Assembly: GCF_007641235.1 (NCBI RefSeq) | Contig: NZ_CP038157.1 | Span: forward strand, 248,001-312,000 | Origin: Corynebacterium sanguinis | GTDB lineage: Bacteria > Actinomycetota > Actinomycetes > Mycobacteriales > Mycobacteriaceae | Direction of reading: 5' to 3' | DNA: 64,000 bases | Part shown: one piece after another, positions 10,994 through 19,149 of the stretch | Layout of the letters: every line of letters begins with the position of its first letter | How positions within the stretch are numbered: position 1 is the first letter of the stretch | Notes under the pieces: generated by a model | The model's input: the letters and a program-made list of their open reading frames with translations, nothing else | Databases searched by the model: none | What the model was told of the DNA's origin: nothing | Program-made: the position numbers and the translations under genes

Positions 10994-13942
10994 CTACTGG
11001 GTGTTGAGCGCCTGGTAGTCCTGCACCGCGCGGTCAAGCTCGTCGAGTGCGCTGCCGAACTCCTCGAAGGAGCCGCCGCGGGCGGTCTCCAGGTTGCGCA
11101 GAGCCGTGTTGATGCGGTTGAGCGCCTCATCGGTGCTGCCAGACGCCTGCGGGGCCGCAGGTGCCTCAGGTGCGGCATCCTCGCCGGTGGTGGCAGCGCC
11201 GTCGTCGACGACCTCGATCTCTTGGGCTGCGGCGGGGTTGATACCCACCTGGCTCAGCGCCTGCGAAATCGTCGGCGCGTAACCCACGCGGCCCTGGTAG
11301 AACACCAGCACACGCAGCAGCTTCGGGAAGGCCGATTCCTGGTCCTTGCGCTGGGAGTACACCGGCTCGACGTAGAGCACTTCGCCGCCGCCGACAGGCA
11401 GCGCCAGCAGGTTGCCGTTCTGCATGTCGTTAGTGCCCTCCCAGAGGGTGCGGTCGCGGGCGACCTGGTCGGACGACATCAGCGCATCCTGCGCCTGCTT
11501 CGGTCCAGGGCTCTGCGTGTTGGTCGGCAGCACGCGGACCGTGATGTTGCCGTAGTTCTGCGGGTCCGAGGCAACCGACATGTGCGCGGAGAGGAACTCC
11601 CGGTTCAGGCCGCGGTACGGGGTGATCAGCTGGAACGACGGCTCGCGGGTTTCCGGGTCGGCCGCGACGATGTAGTACGGCGGCTGGTTAAGCTCCTGGC
11701 GGCCCTCCGGCGCGGTCGGGTCGTTGGGCACAGACCAGAACGCGTCGTTGTTGAAGAACACGCCAGGGTCATCGACGTGGTAGCGAGCCAGCAGTTCACG
11801 CTGGACCTTGAACAGGTCCTCCGGGTAGCGCAGGTGCTCGCGCAGCGCGTCGGAAATCTCGCTGCCCGGCTTCACCGTGCCCGGGAACACACCCATCCAC
11901 GCCTTGAGCACAGGGTCCTCCTCGTCGAAGGCGTAGAGCTCGACCGTGCCGTCGTACGCATCGACGGTCGCCTTGACCGAGTTGCGAATGTAACCCAGGT
12001 TGTTGTTCACCAGGCGCTGGGTCGTGCCGTCCGGGTTCAGTGCGTCCTGCGTGGTGTCCTCCATCGAGGTGCGCGTGGAGTACGGCAGGTGGGACAGCGT
12101 GGTGTAGCCGTCCACGATCCACTTCACGCGGCCGTCGACAACCGCGGGGTACGTCGCCGAATCCGTGGTCAGCCACGGTGCAACGCGCTCGACACGCTCG
12201 CGCGGGTCACGGTCGTAGAGGATCTTCGATGCAGGGCCGACGCGGTCGGACAGGATGAAGTTAAGCTCCTGGTACTTCATTGCGTACGCGGCGCGCTTGA
12301 ACCAGTTGCCAATCTCAACGCCGCTGTCACCTTCGTAGGTGTAGTTCAGGTTGTCGGTGTCGTACTCGACGGGCCCCTGGCCGTTGTCGCCCACGATGGC
12401 GTAGTCGAGCCCATCGCTTGACGACGCAATCACGGGGCCGAAGTAAATACGCGGCTCATCGACCTTGATGCCGAGCTCCTCGGCCTGATCGCTTTGGGTG
12501 GCAATCGCGTTGGTCTGCAAATCGGACACGGTGAAGATGGGCAATCCACCGCGGGTCGAGCCGGCGTCCTGAGCCGCCTCGTCGACAGTGTTCGCCTGCG
12601 CCGCGATGAAGCCGTTGCCGTGGGTGTACACGGTGTGGCGGTTGATCCAGTCGCGCTGGTTCTCGCGCAGCGCGTTCGGGTCAAGCTCGCGGGCGGCGAC
12701 GACGAAGTCGCGCATCTCCCCGTCCACCTGGTAGCGGTCCATGGCCAGCGTCTCCGGGAAGCCGTAGAAGTTACGCAGCTGCTGGTTCTGGGTGAACGTC
12801 GGAGCGATGATGTCCGGGTCCAGCAGGCGGATGTTGGAGATGGTCGCCTCGTCGGCTGCGACCTGCTCGTCGGAAACGTCCTCGGCGCTCCAATTTTCCA
12901 GGTACGTCACTTTGTCGTCGGTAAGCCCGTAGGCGTAGCGCGTGGCCTCGATGTTGCGGCCGATGTACTCGAACTCCTTGGCCTGGCGGTTGGGCTTGAC
13001 GGAGAACTGCTCGAGCATGGCCGGCCAGATGCTGCCGATCACCAGCGAGGAGACGAGCATGAGCACGGTCGCCAGGACCGGGATGCGGAAATCCTTGTAC
13101 ACGATGGAGGCGAAGAAGGCCGCGGCGACGATCACCGCGATGACCATCAGGGCGATCTTCGCCGGCAAGGTGGCGTTGATGGCGGTGTAGGAGGCGCCGG
13201 TGAAGATGTCGTTCTGCTGGTACAGCAGCGTGTAGCGCTCCAGCCAGTAGGACACAGCCTTGATCAGCATCCACAGGCCCGCGGTTACCGCGAGCTGGAT
13301 GCGAGCGGAGCTTGAGATGTGGCCGCGGATTCCGTTGACGTTCGAGCCGATGCGGATCCCGCCGAGGAGGTAGTGGGCCACGAGCGCGACTAGGAAGGCG
13401 ACGACAAGCAGCATCGACAGCATGCCGAGCAGCACGGAGATCCCGGGCAGCGCAAACGCGTAGAACCCGAGGTCGCGGCCGAACTGCGCGTCAGTCATGC
13501 CGAAGTCCCCGCCGTTGAGCCAGAGCATCACCGTGCGCCACGCCCGCTGCCCCGCCAAACCGGAAAAAACCGCGACAACAAGCGGGACCCAAATTAGGAG
13601 GGTGCGCACGCCGGATTCGATCTGCGCGCGGTACGGCGACGCCTGCGAGAACGGGTCGGCCTCGGGGCCGTCCTTCGGCCGGCCGCGCCACGCGACCATT
13701 GCCGCGGCGTAGGTCACGGCACCACCGAGGGCGGCGAAGATGAGGAAGAGAACGACGCGGGCGAGAACCACCTTGGTAAACACGCCGCGGAAACCGAGGT
13801 CGCCGAACCACAGCCAGTCGGTGTAAACCCCCACGGCGAGCGGGACGATGAACAGGATCACGCCGATGACCGCGATGGTGGCCATCAATCCGGAGTTCGT
13901 CTTCTTGGCGCCTGGTTGCGGCGGGGTTAGGCGGGTAGCCAA
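10994..13942 (-). CDS. UPF0182 family large membrane protein
   Basis: This 982-residue protein has about seven membrane helices in the first 310 residues (for example ATIAVIGVILFIVPLAVGVY and VVLFLIFAALGGAVTYAAAM). A large extracytoplasmic domain and an acidic, Pro/Ala-rich C-terminal tail follow. Length and layout match the actinobacterial UPF0182 family (Rv3193c, Rv0064), whose biochemical function is not known. The start is TTG with AAGGAG five bases upstream. It opens the conserved block that continues with the PPA1309, PDZ protease and DUF2342 genes. Confidence 0.9.
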   Translation of the reverse strand: MATRLTPPQPGAKKTNSGLMATIAVIGVILFIVPLAVGVYTDWLWFGDLGFRGVFTKVVLARVVLFLIFAALGGAVTYAAAMVAWRGRPKDGPEADPFSQASPYRAQIESGVRTLLIWVPLVVAVFSGLAGQRAWRTVMLWLNGGDFGMTDAQFGRDLGFYAFALPGISVLLGMLSMLLVVAFLVALVAHYLLGGIRIGSNVNGIRGHISSSARIQLAVTAGLWMLIKAVSYWLERYTLLYQQNDIFTGASYTAINATLPAKIALMVIAVIVAAAFFASIVYKDFRIPVLATVLMLVSSLVIGSIWPAMLEQFSVKPNRQAKEFEYIGRNIEATRYAYGLTDDKVTYLENWSAEDVSDEQVAADEATISNIRLLDPDIIAPTFTQNQQLRNFYGFPETLAMDRYQVDGEMRDFVVAARELDPNALRENQRDWINRHTVYTHGNGFIAAQANTVDEAAQDAGSTRGGLPIFTVSDLQTNAIATQSDQAEELGIKVDEPRIYFGPVIASSSDGLDYAIVGDNGQGPVEYDTDNLNYTYEGDSGVEIGNWFKRAAYAMKYQELNFILSDRVGPASKILYDRDPRERVERVAPWLTTDSATYPAVVDGRVKWIVDGYTTLSHLPYSTRTSMEDTTQDALNPDGTTQRLVNNNLGYIRNSVKATVDAYDGTVELYAFDEEDPVLKAWMGVFPGTVKPGSEISDALREHLRYPEDLFKVQRELLARYHVDDPGVFFNNDAFWSVPNDPTAPEGRQELNQPPYYIVAADPETREPSFQLITPYRGLNREFLSAHMSVASDPQNYGNITVRVLPTNTQSPGPKQAQDALMSSDQVARDRTLWEGTNDMQNGNLLALPVGGGEVLYVEPVYSQRKDQESAFPKLLRVLVFYQGRVGYAPTISQALSQVGINPAAAQEIEVVDDGAATTGEDAAPEAPAAPQASGSTDEALNRINTALRNLETARGGSFEEFGSALDELDRAVQDYQALNTQ

Positions 13943-14035
13943 TCCTGCTCCTTAAGAATTAGGTTGTTCGTCGAAGGCACACTTTGTGTGTATAGCCTAA
14001 GGTGTCCAACGTTAGAGATACCGGAAAGGTTCCCC

Positions 14036-14560
14036 ATGTCCGAGCAGCAGGCGCTGAACAAAGCGATGATGGAGGCTGTGGAGTTTGTCCACGCCGAGGG
14101 CTGGGATGCGGGCCCGACCCTGTTCGGGCTCGTTCCCACCTCGCTCCTGATCGACCAGCTCGACCCCGACCTGGCCGACGCTCCCCTGACGCTGGTGGTG
14201 CAGGACCTTCCGGCGACGATCCTGCCCGGTTCGGAGGAGCTGGCCGAGTACGTCGCGCGCCTGGCCTGGCCGCGCGAGGTCGAGGGCGTGGTGCTGGCCC
14301 AGGAGATTTCGTTCGTCGATTCCTCCGCCCCCGCCGAGCAGGGCCCACGGCCGGCGCGCTTGTTCTCCGGCGTGCTGCGTGACGACGACACCGAGCTCAC
14401 GCTTCTCCAGCTACGCCCCACGGACGACGAGCTCACCGAGCGCGGCCCGTTTGCTCAAGACGACATCGAGCTGCGCGGCGGGCCCGGGGTAGCGCCGAAC
14501 ATCATCGCCGCGCTGCGCTACGGGCTTGAGCAACCATTGGATGAAGCCGAGTTCGAGTAG
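14036..14560 (+). CDS. PPA1309 family conserved actinobacterial protein
   Basis: This 174-residue soluble acidic protein begins MSEQQALNKAMMEAVEFVHA and contains GWDAGPTLFGLVPT, a pattern characteristic of the PPA1309 family found next to UPF0182 genes in actinobacteria. There is no catalytic motif and no membrane segment. It is divergent from the UPF0182 gene with 93 bases between starts, and a lipoprotein gene follows within nine bases. The role is unknown; the conserved neighbourhood suggests an envelope-related process. Confidence 0.75.
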   Translation: MSEQQALNKAMMEAVEFVHAEGWDAGPTLFGLVPTSLLIDQLDPDLADAPLTLVVQDLPATILPGSEELAEYVARLAWPREVEGVVLAQEISFVDSSAPAEQGPRPARLFSGVLRDDDTELTLLQLRPTDDELTERGPFAQDDIELRGGPGVAPNIIAALRYGLEQPLDEAEFE

Positions 14561-14569
14561 TCTGCGGTT

Positions 14570-15202
14570 ATGTCTTTTTCCACCGTGCGCCTGAGCTCCG
14601 CCGCCCTCGCAGTCAGCGCTGCGATGGCGCTTTCCGCGTGCTCAACCCAGCGAGCCCCTGAGCCAACCGCAACGCCTACCACTCCCGTGACCTCATCGTC
14701 GGCAGAGGAAACGACGTCGAGCCGGGCGTCGTCAAGCGAAAGCGCAACGACGACGCAGGCCGAGGAAGAAGCGGCCGTGGAGTTGGTCGCGGAACGCTTT
14801 TCGACGCTCGCCCCGCCCGAGTTTTTCGAGCAGCTTGATACGTGCGTCGCTGTCGACGTGGAGAGCTCCTTCGACTGCTCGGGCGCCGATATCGGCCAGT
14901 TCCAATTCTTCGACTCGGACTCGAAGGCGGCCTCGACGACGCAGCTTCTCACCGAGCTGCGCAGCTCGCGCATTGTGGAGGACACCGGCGAACGCGTCGT
15001 CGGCTGGTCGACGCTGGGCACCTCGGCGATTATCACCGTGGTGGACAACTCCAAGGGGCAGGTGATGCAGCAGCTCGTCTCGTCCGACCGGGAGGACCCG
15101 CGCGAGCGCATCATCAAGCTGGGCCTTGTCGACGAGGACAGCGCGGCTGCGGCCGAAACCGAGACGGCGCAAGAGACTGAGCAGAGCGAGCCTGCCAGCT
15201 AG
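14570..15202 (+). CDS. Putative secreted lipoprotein
   Basis: The 210-residue product has a signal peptide ending in the lipobox ALSAC (Cys at about residue 24). A Ser/Thr/Glu-rich low-complexity linker of about 45 residues leads to a compact domain from about residue 70 (LVAERFSTLAPPEFFEQLDT onward) and an acidic Ala/Glu tail. No family is recognised. It is nine bases behind the PPA1309 gene and converges with the PDZ protease, overlapping it by four bases. It is probably anchored on the outer face of the plasma membrane. Confidence 0.7.
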   Translation: MSFSTVRLSSAALAVSAAMALSACSTQRAPEPTATPTTPVTSSSAEETTSSRASSSESATTTQAEEEAAVELVAERFSTLAPPEFFEQLDTCVAVDVESSFDCSGADIGQFQFFDSDSKAASTTQLLTELRSSRIVEDTGERVVGWSTLGTSAIITVVDNSKGQVMQQLVSSDREDPRERIIKLGLVDEDSAAAAETETAQETEQSEPAS

Positions 15203-16272
15203 CTACAGGTGTGAACGTCGCGGCCCTCGTTGAAGTCGGCCATGGCACGCACGGCGTCGTCAAGCGTGGCGACGCTCGCAACGACCATATCCCCGGAATT
15301 TACCCGCGATGCCTCTGCGCAGTTGCCCTCGGGCGCGAGGAACAGCTCCGCCCCCGTATCGCGCGCGGCGCGGATCTTGTGGGTGATGCCGCCGATCGGG
15401 CCGACCTCGCCGTCCTCGCTAATCGTGCCGGTGCCGGCCACAAAGTTGCCGCCGTTGAGCGCGCCAGGCGAAAGCTTGTCTATCACCGCGAGAGAGAACA
15501 TCATGCCCGCGCTCGGGCCGCCGACGTCGTTGAGGTTGTACTCCACCGAGATCCCGCCCGCGGGCTCCGACGTCATCAGGATGCCGAGCTGGGCCGCGCC
15601 CGGTGACTGCGGGTTCTCCCCGAGCTCAACCTCCACATCGCGGGTTTGGCCCTCGCGCGCGATAGTCAGCGTGATCGTCCCCCCCGGCGCGTGGGCAAGC
15701 ACTGCATCCTGGACCTCGCCCGGCTCCGAGACCTCCACCCCGTCGACCGCGGTGATCACGTCGCCCGCAGCAAGGATGTCCTGAGCTGCGGAATCGTCGA
15801 CAACGTCGTGGACCACCACGGTGGTGGGCTTGCCCAGGTAGTTCATCGCCGCCACGGTCGCCGCGGCCTCGGAACCGACGAACGCCGCTTCGTTGAACTT
15901 CTGAAAGTCCTCCTCGGACACGTCCGGCGGAACGACCTGCTGCAAAGGCACCAGCGTGTCCTGGGAGCCGATCCACCTGGCCAGCGCTTGGGCGAGCGTC
16001 ATGTTCGTGCGCACGGCGACCGTGGTCATGTTCAGATTTCCGGAGGTCTTGTCCGTCTCGGTGCCCTCGATGTCGACCACGGGGGTGCCGTCGATCTCGG
16101 CCAGGGTGTTGAACGTCGGCCCCGGCCCCTGGGCCGCGTAGGGCACCGTCAGCGACACGTCAGTGAAGGGAATGTGGTCCACCGACAGTGTTACTGCGAG
16201 CAGGCCCACGGGCAGGGCACCCCACACGATGGTGGACCAGCGCCGCTGCCTCAAAGCCGTCGTCTCCGTCAC
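15199..16272 (-). CDS. YlbL-type PDZ and Lon-like (S16) membrane protease
   Basis: The 357-residue protein has one N-terminal membrane helix (IVWGALPVGLLAVTL), a PDZ domain around residues 170-230 (AAGDVITAVDGVEV) and a C-terminal Lon-like proteolytic domain. The catalytic Ser lies in GGPSAGMMFSLAV and the Lys in GGITHKIRAARDTG, so the Ser-Lys dyad is intact. It lacks the ATPase of true Lon. Relatives (B. subtilis YlbL, Rv3194c) face the outside of the cell. It lies next to the DUF2342 metalloprotease-like gene as in other actinobacteria. Confidence 0.88.
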   Translation of the reverse strand: MTETTALRQRRWSTIVWGALPVGLLAVTLSVDHIPFTDVSLTVPYAAQGPGPTFNTLAEIDGTPVVDIEGTETDKTSGNLNMTTVAVRTNMTLAQALARWIGSQDTLVPLQQVVPPDVSEEDFQKFNEAAFVGSEAAATVAAMNYLGKPTTVVVHDVVDDSAAQDILAAGDVITAVDGVEVSEPGEVQDAVLAHAPGGTITLTIAREGQTRDVEVELGENPQSPGAAQLGILMTSEPAGGISVEYNLNDVGGPSAGMMFSLAVIDKLSPGALNGGNFVAGTGTISEDGEVGPIGGITHKIRAARDTGAELFLAPEGNCAEASRVNSGDMVVASVATLDDAVRAMADFNEGRDVHTCS

Positions 16273-16376
16273 GGGGCAACATCTTATCCGCCGCCGCCCC
16301 GGCGGCCCTATTCGCGTTCGCTGTCAGCGTCCGCTAGGCCATCGCGTGCGTTCGGCGCGGCTAGTAGTGTGGTCGT

Positions 16377-17762
16377 ATGAGCAACGGATTCGGTTTCTCC
16401 TTCCCCAACAACGACCCCAACGATCGCGACAAGGGCAACGGCGAGAACAACGACGGCACCGGCAAGGGCGGCGAGAACCCCTTCGCCGCCTTCGGATTCG
16501 GCGCGCAACCAGGCCAGGGAGGCAACTTGGGCGACATCCTCAACCAGTTCGGCCAGATGCTTTCCGGCATGGGCACGAGCTTCAACGAGCGCTCCGGCGG
16601 CGACGCCGTGAACTTCGAGCTGGCGCTGCGCATGGCGCGCCAGCGTATTGGCTCGTCGCCGGCCGTGTCCTCGGCCGACACCACTGCGGTCACCGAATCC
16701 CTGCGCCTGGCGGATCTGTGGATCGATAACGCCACCACGCTGCCCGCCTCCTCCGCCCAGCCCGCGGCATGGAACGCGGAAGACTGGCTCTCCAACACGA
16801 TGCCCATGTGGAAGCGGATGGTGAACCCGGTCGCCGAGAACATGAATCGGGCGCAGATGGAGTCGATGCCCGAGCAGGCCCGCGAGATGATGGGCCCGAT
16901 GGCGGGGATGATGAACTCCATGAACGCGATGAACTTCGGCATGAAGCTCGGCCACGCCCTCGGCGACCTCGCCCAGCAGGCGCTGACCGGCACCGACTTC
17001 GGTTTGCCGGTCGCTCCCCGCAACATCGCGGCGATCCTGCCGAAGAACGTCTCGGCCATCTCCGACGACCTCGGCGTGCCGGGTCAGGAGGTGCTGGTCT
17101 ATATCGCCGCGCGCGAGGCCGCCCGCCAGCGCCTGTTCACCCACGTGCCCTGGCTGGTCGAACGCCTCGTGTCCTCTGTGGAGGAGTACGCCGCCGGCCT
17201 GGTCATCGATACCTCCCACATCGAGGAGATCGCGCGCAACCTCGACCTCGAGTCGGGCGACCCGCAGCAGCTGCAGGAAAAGCTCGGCGAGCTCCAGGGC
17301 ATGGACCTCACCCCGCGGGTCAGTTCTCGCAACGAGTTGGCCACCTCCCGCCTGGAAACGCTGCTGGCGCTGGTGGAGGGCTGGATCGACGTCGTTGTCA
17401 CCGAAGCGCTCGCGGATCGTATCCCGTCCACGCCGCAGCTCGCCGAGGCGTGGGCGCGCCGCCGCGCCACCGGAGGGTCTGCCGAGCAGGCCTTCGCCAA
17501 CATCGTCGGCATCGAGCTGTCCGCCCCCAAGGTGCGCGAAGCCGCCGAGCTGTGGCGCCGCGCTAACACCGCGGTTGGCATGGAGCGCCGCGACAAGGTT
17601 TGGGACCACCCCGACTTCCTCCCCACCGCCGAGCACATCGACAACCCCGCGGCGTTCATTGACACCCTGCTTGACGACGCCCCCGACACCGACTTCGACG
17701 CCGAAGTAGCCAAGCTCGAAGAAGAGCTGCGCAACCAGGGCGACAACCGCGACGACGACTAG
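16377..17762 (+). CDS. Zinc-dependent metalloprotease-like protein (DUF2342/TIGR03624)
   Basis: This 461-residue soluble protein has an Asn/Asp/Gly-rich N-terminus and a Met-rich middle segment. The family block REAARQRLFTHVPWL is followed by a helical region ending SHIEEIAR. A second conserved part near the C-terminus reads AEAWARRRATGGSAEQAF. The family is named for a predicted metallopeptidase fold, but I see no plain HExxH, so activity is not established. The start ATG is 104 bases divergent from the PDZ protease. Its neighbour order matches Rv3195. Confidence 0.8.
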   Translation: MSNGFGFSFPNNDPNDRDKGNGENNDGTGKGGENPFAAFGFGAQPGQGGNLGDILNQFGQMLSGMGTSFNERSGGDAVNFELALRMARQRIGSSPAVSSADTTAVTESLRLADLWIDNATTLPASSAQPAAWNAEDWLSNTMPMWKRMVNPVAENMNRAQMESMPEQAREMMGPMAGMMNSMNAMNFGMKLGHALGDLAQQALTGTDFGLPVAPRNIAAILPKNVSAISDDLGVPGQEVLVYIAAREAARQRLFTHVPWLVERLVSSVEEYAAGLVIDTSHIEEIARNLDLESGDPQQLQEKLGELQGMDLTPRVSSRNELATSRLETLLALVEGWIDVVVTEALADRIPSTPQLAEAWARRRATGGSAEQAFANIVGIELSAPKVREAAELWRRANTAVGMERRDKVWDHPDFLPTAEHIDNPAAFIDTLLDDAPDTDFDAEVAKLEEELRNQGDNRDDD

Positions 17763-17768
17763 GCCGCG

Positions 17769-18269
17769 CTAGGAGCCGAAGCGCTGGTAAGCCTCGAGGT
17801 AGCCCTTCGCCCGCTCAGCAAGCGGGGCCCGGTCCGCCAGCTCCCAGAACTGCGCCGAGTGCTCCGCGACGATCGTGTGCGCCAGCTCGTGCACGATCAC
17901 CGCGTCGAGGACGTAGTCGGGCACATGCTTGAGACGATCGCTGATGCGGATCTCGCCCGTGGCGACGGTGCACGAGCCCCAGCGGAAGTTCTGCCTGGGT
18001 GACCAGCGGATCGTCGTGACGCGAGCGCGAGATGCCAAGACCTCCTTATTGAGTCGCTGCGCACGCTGCAGAAGCTCCTCGTCCGAGCTGACCGACGCCA
18101 TGGCCTTGCGCTCGAGCCGGCCCAGCATCTCCTCAACCGCCTCGCGCTCCTGACGGGCCGTGAACGTGGCTGGGATGCGCACCTCAACCACCGATCCGTT
18201 GAGGCGGGCCTGCACAGTGCGCCTGCGCCGCGGCGAACGAATCACGCGCACCTGTTCTGTCGACCACAT
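17769..18269 (-). CDS. YgjP-like (M48-related) zinc metallopeptidase
   Basis: This 166-residue protein carries the metal motif HELAHTIVAEHSAQFW (two His and the catalytic Glu, then a further His). Upstream of it is QNFRWGSCTVATGEIRIS, the standard start of the YgjP/DUF45 core. No signal peptide is seen, so it should be cytoplasmic. The frame is open far upstream, but similarity begins at the ATG at 18269. Its promoter is shared with the divergent E1-like gene 34 bases away. The substrate is unknown. Confidence 0.8.
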   Translation of the reverse strand: MWSTEQVRVIRSPRRRRTVQARLNGSVVEVRIPATFTARQEREAVEEMLGRLERKAMASVSSDEELLQRAQRLNKEVLASRARVTTIRWSPRQNFRWGSCTVATGEIRISDRLKHVPDYVLDAVIVHELAHTIVAEHSAQFWELADRAPLAERAKGYLEAYQRFGS

Positions 18270-18303
18270 GAAAAGTGATTCTATCTGTGCTGCAATAGTT
18301 CTC

Positions 18304-19146
18304 GTGCAGCTAACCGCGACCACGCCCATTCGCCTCGCACCCGGCGTGCGCGTGCTCGTGCGTGGGCGCAGCGTGCTGCAGTTCGGGCTCGACGCGACCC
18401 GCTGCGGCGTCATCGACACCTCTCTCGCCGAGCACCTCCAGCCCGTGCTCGAGCGCCTGAGTGCACCGGCGCCGCTGGGCGAGGTGCTCGACGCCCTTGC
18501 CCAGGCCGGGATGGTGCCCGCGGCAGCGCGCAACCTCATCGACGAGCTCGTGGCCTACCGCGTCATCGTCGCCGAACACCCCCTCGCCGTACTCCTCATC
18601 GGCTCAAGCCCGCTTGCCGACGCCCTGTCCACGCTCCTGCGAGCCTCCGGCATCACCGTGCGCTCGCCGCTGGCCTCCGAGCCGCTGAGCCGGGCGCTGG
18701 CGTCTGCCGATCCGAGCACGCCGGCGGCCTTCGTCGACCAGCTGCCCCACGCGCGCGACATCGCCCGCCTGGTGCGCCACCGCAGCGGGGCGTCGCTGCC
18801 CGTCTCGACCGTCGACGCTCGCGTGTTCATCGGCCCGCTCGGCGTCGGGCGCGCCGGGCCGTGCCTGTACTGCGCGCACCTCTACCACGCCCAGCGCGAT
18901 GCGCAGTGGGAACACCTCGTCGACACGCTCGCGGCAGCACCCGCGCAACCCGACGCTGTGACGACCGCGGCTGGGGCAGTCGCCGCCGCCACCGTGCTGC
19001 GCCGACTCGCCGGGGTGCCCGACCCACCCGGGGTCTCCGCCAAAGCGCCGGCGCGGGGTGAGATGCTCATCGCCGACCCCTTCGGGCCGGTGCCGCTCGT
19101 GCGCTCGGCACACGGGCCGCACCCGCGCTGCCCCGTGTGCTACTAG
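18304..19146 (+). CDS. E1-like/TOMM cyclodehydratase-like zinc protein (Rv3196-type)
   Basis: This 280-residue protein is conserved between the DUF2342 and uvrD2 genes of actinobacteria. The middle part has a Rossmann-like strand AVLLIGSSPLADAL with a weakened dinucleotide loop. Further on, CLYCAHLYH and a terminal HPRCPVCY supply two CxxC pairs, the zinc site seen in E1-like (ThiF) folds and in thiazole/oxazole-modified microcin C proteins. No adenylation motif or substrate peptide gene is nearby, so cyclodehydratase activity is not supported. A role as a zinc-binding scaffold is possible. The GTG start is favoured; an ATG at 18268 would overlap the divergent gene's start codon. Confidence 0.65.
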   Translation: MQLTATTPIRLAPGVRVLVRGRSVLQFGLDATRCGVIDTSLAEHLQPVLERLSAPAPLGEVLDALAQAGMVPAAARNLIDELVAYRVIVAEHPLAVLLIGSSPLADALSTLLRASGITVRSPLASEPLSRALASADPSTPAAFVDQLPHARDIARLVRHRSGASLPVSTVDARVFIGPLGVGRAGPCLYCAHLYHAQRDAQWEHLVDTLAAAPAQPDAVTTAAGAVAAATVLRRLAGVPDPPGVSAKAPARGEMLIADPFGPVPLVRSAHGPHPRCPVCY

Positions 19147-19149
19147 GGC

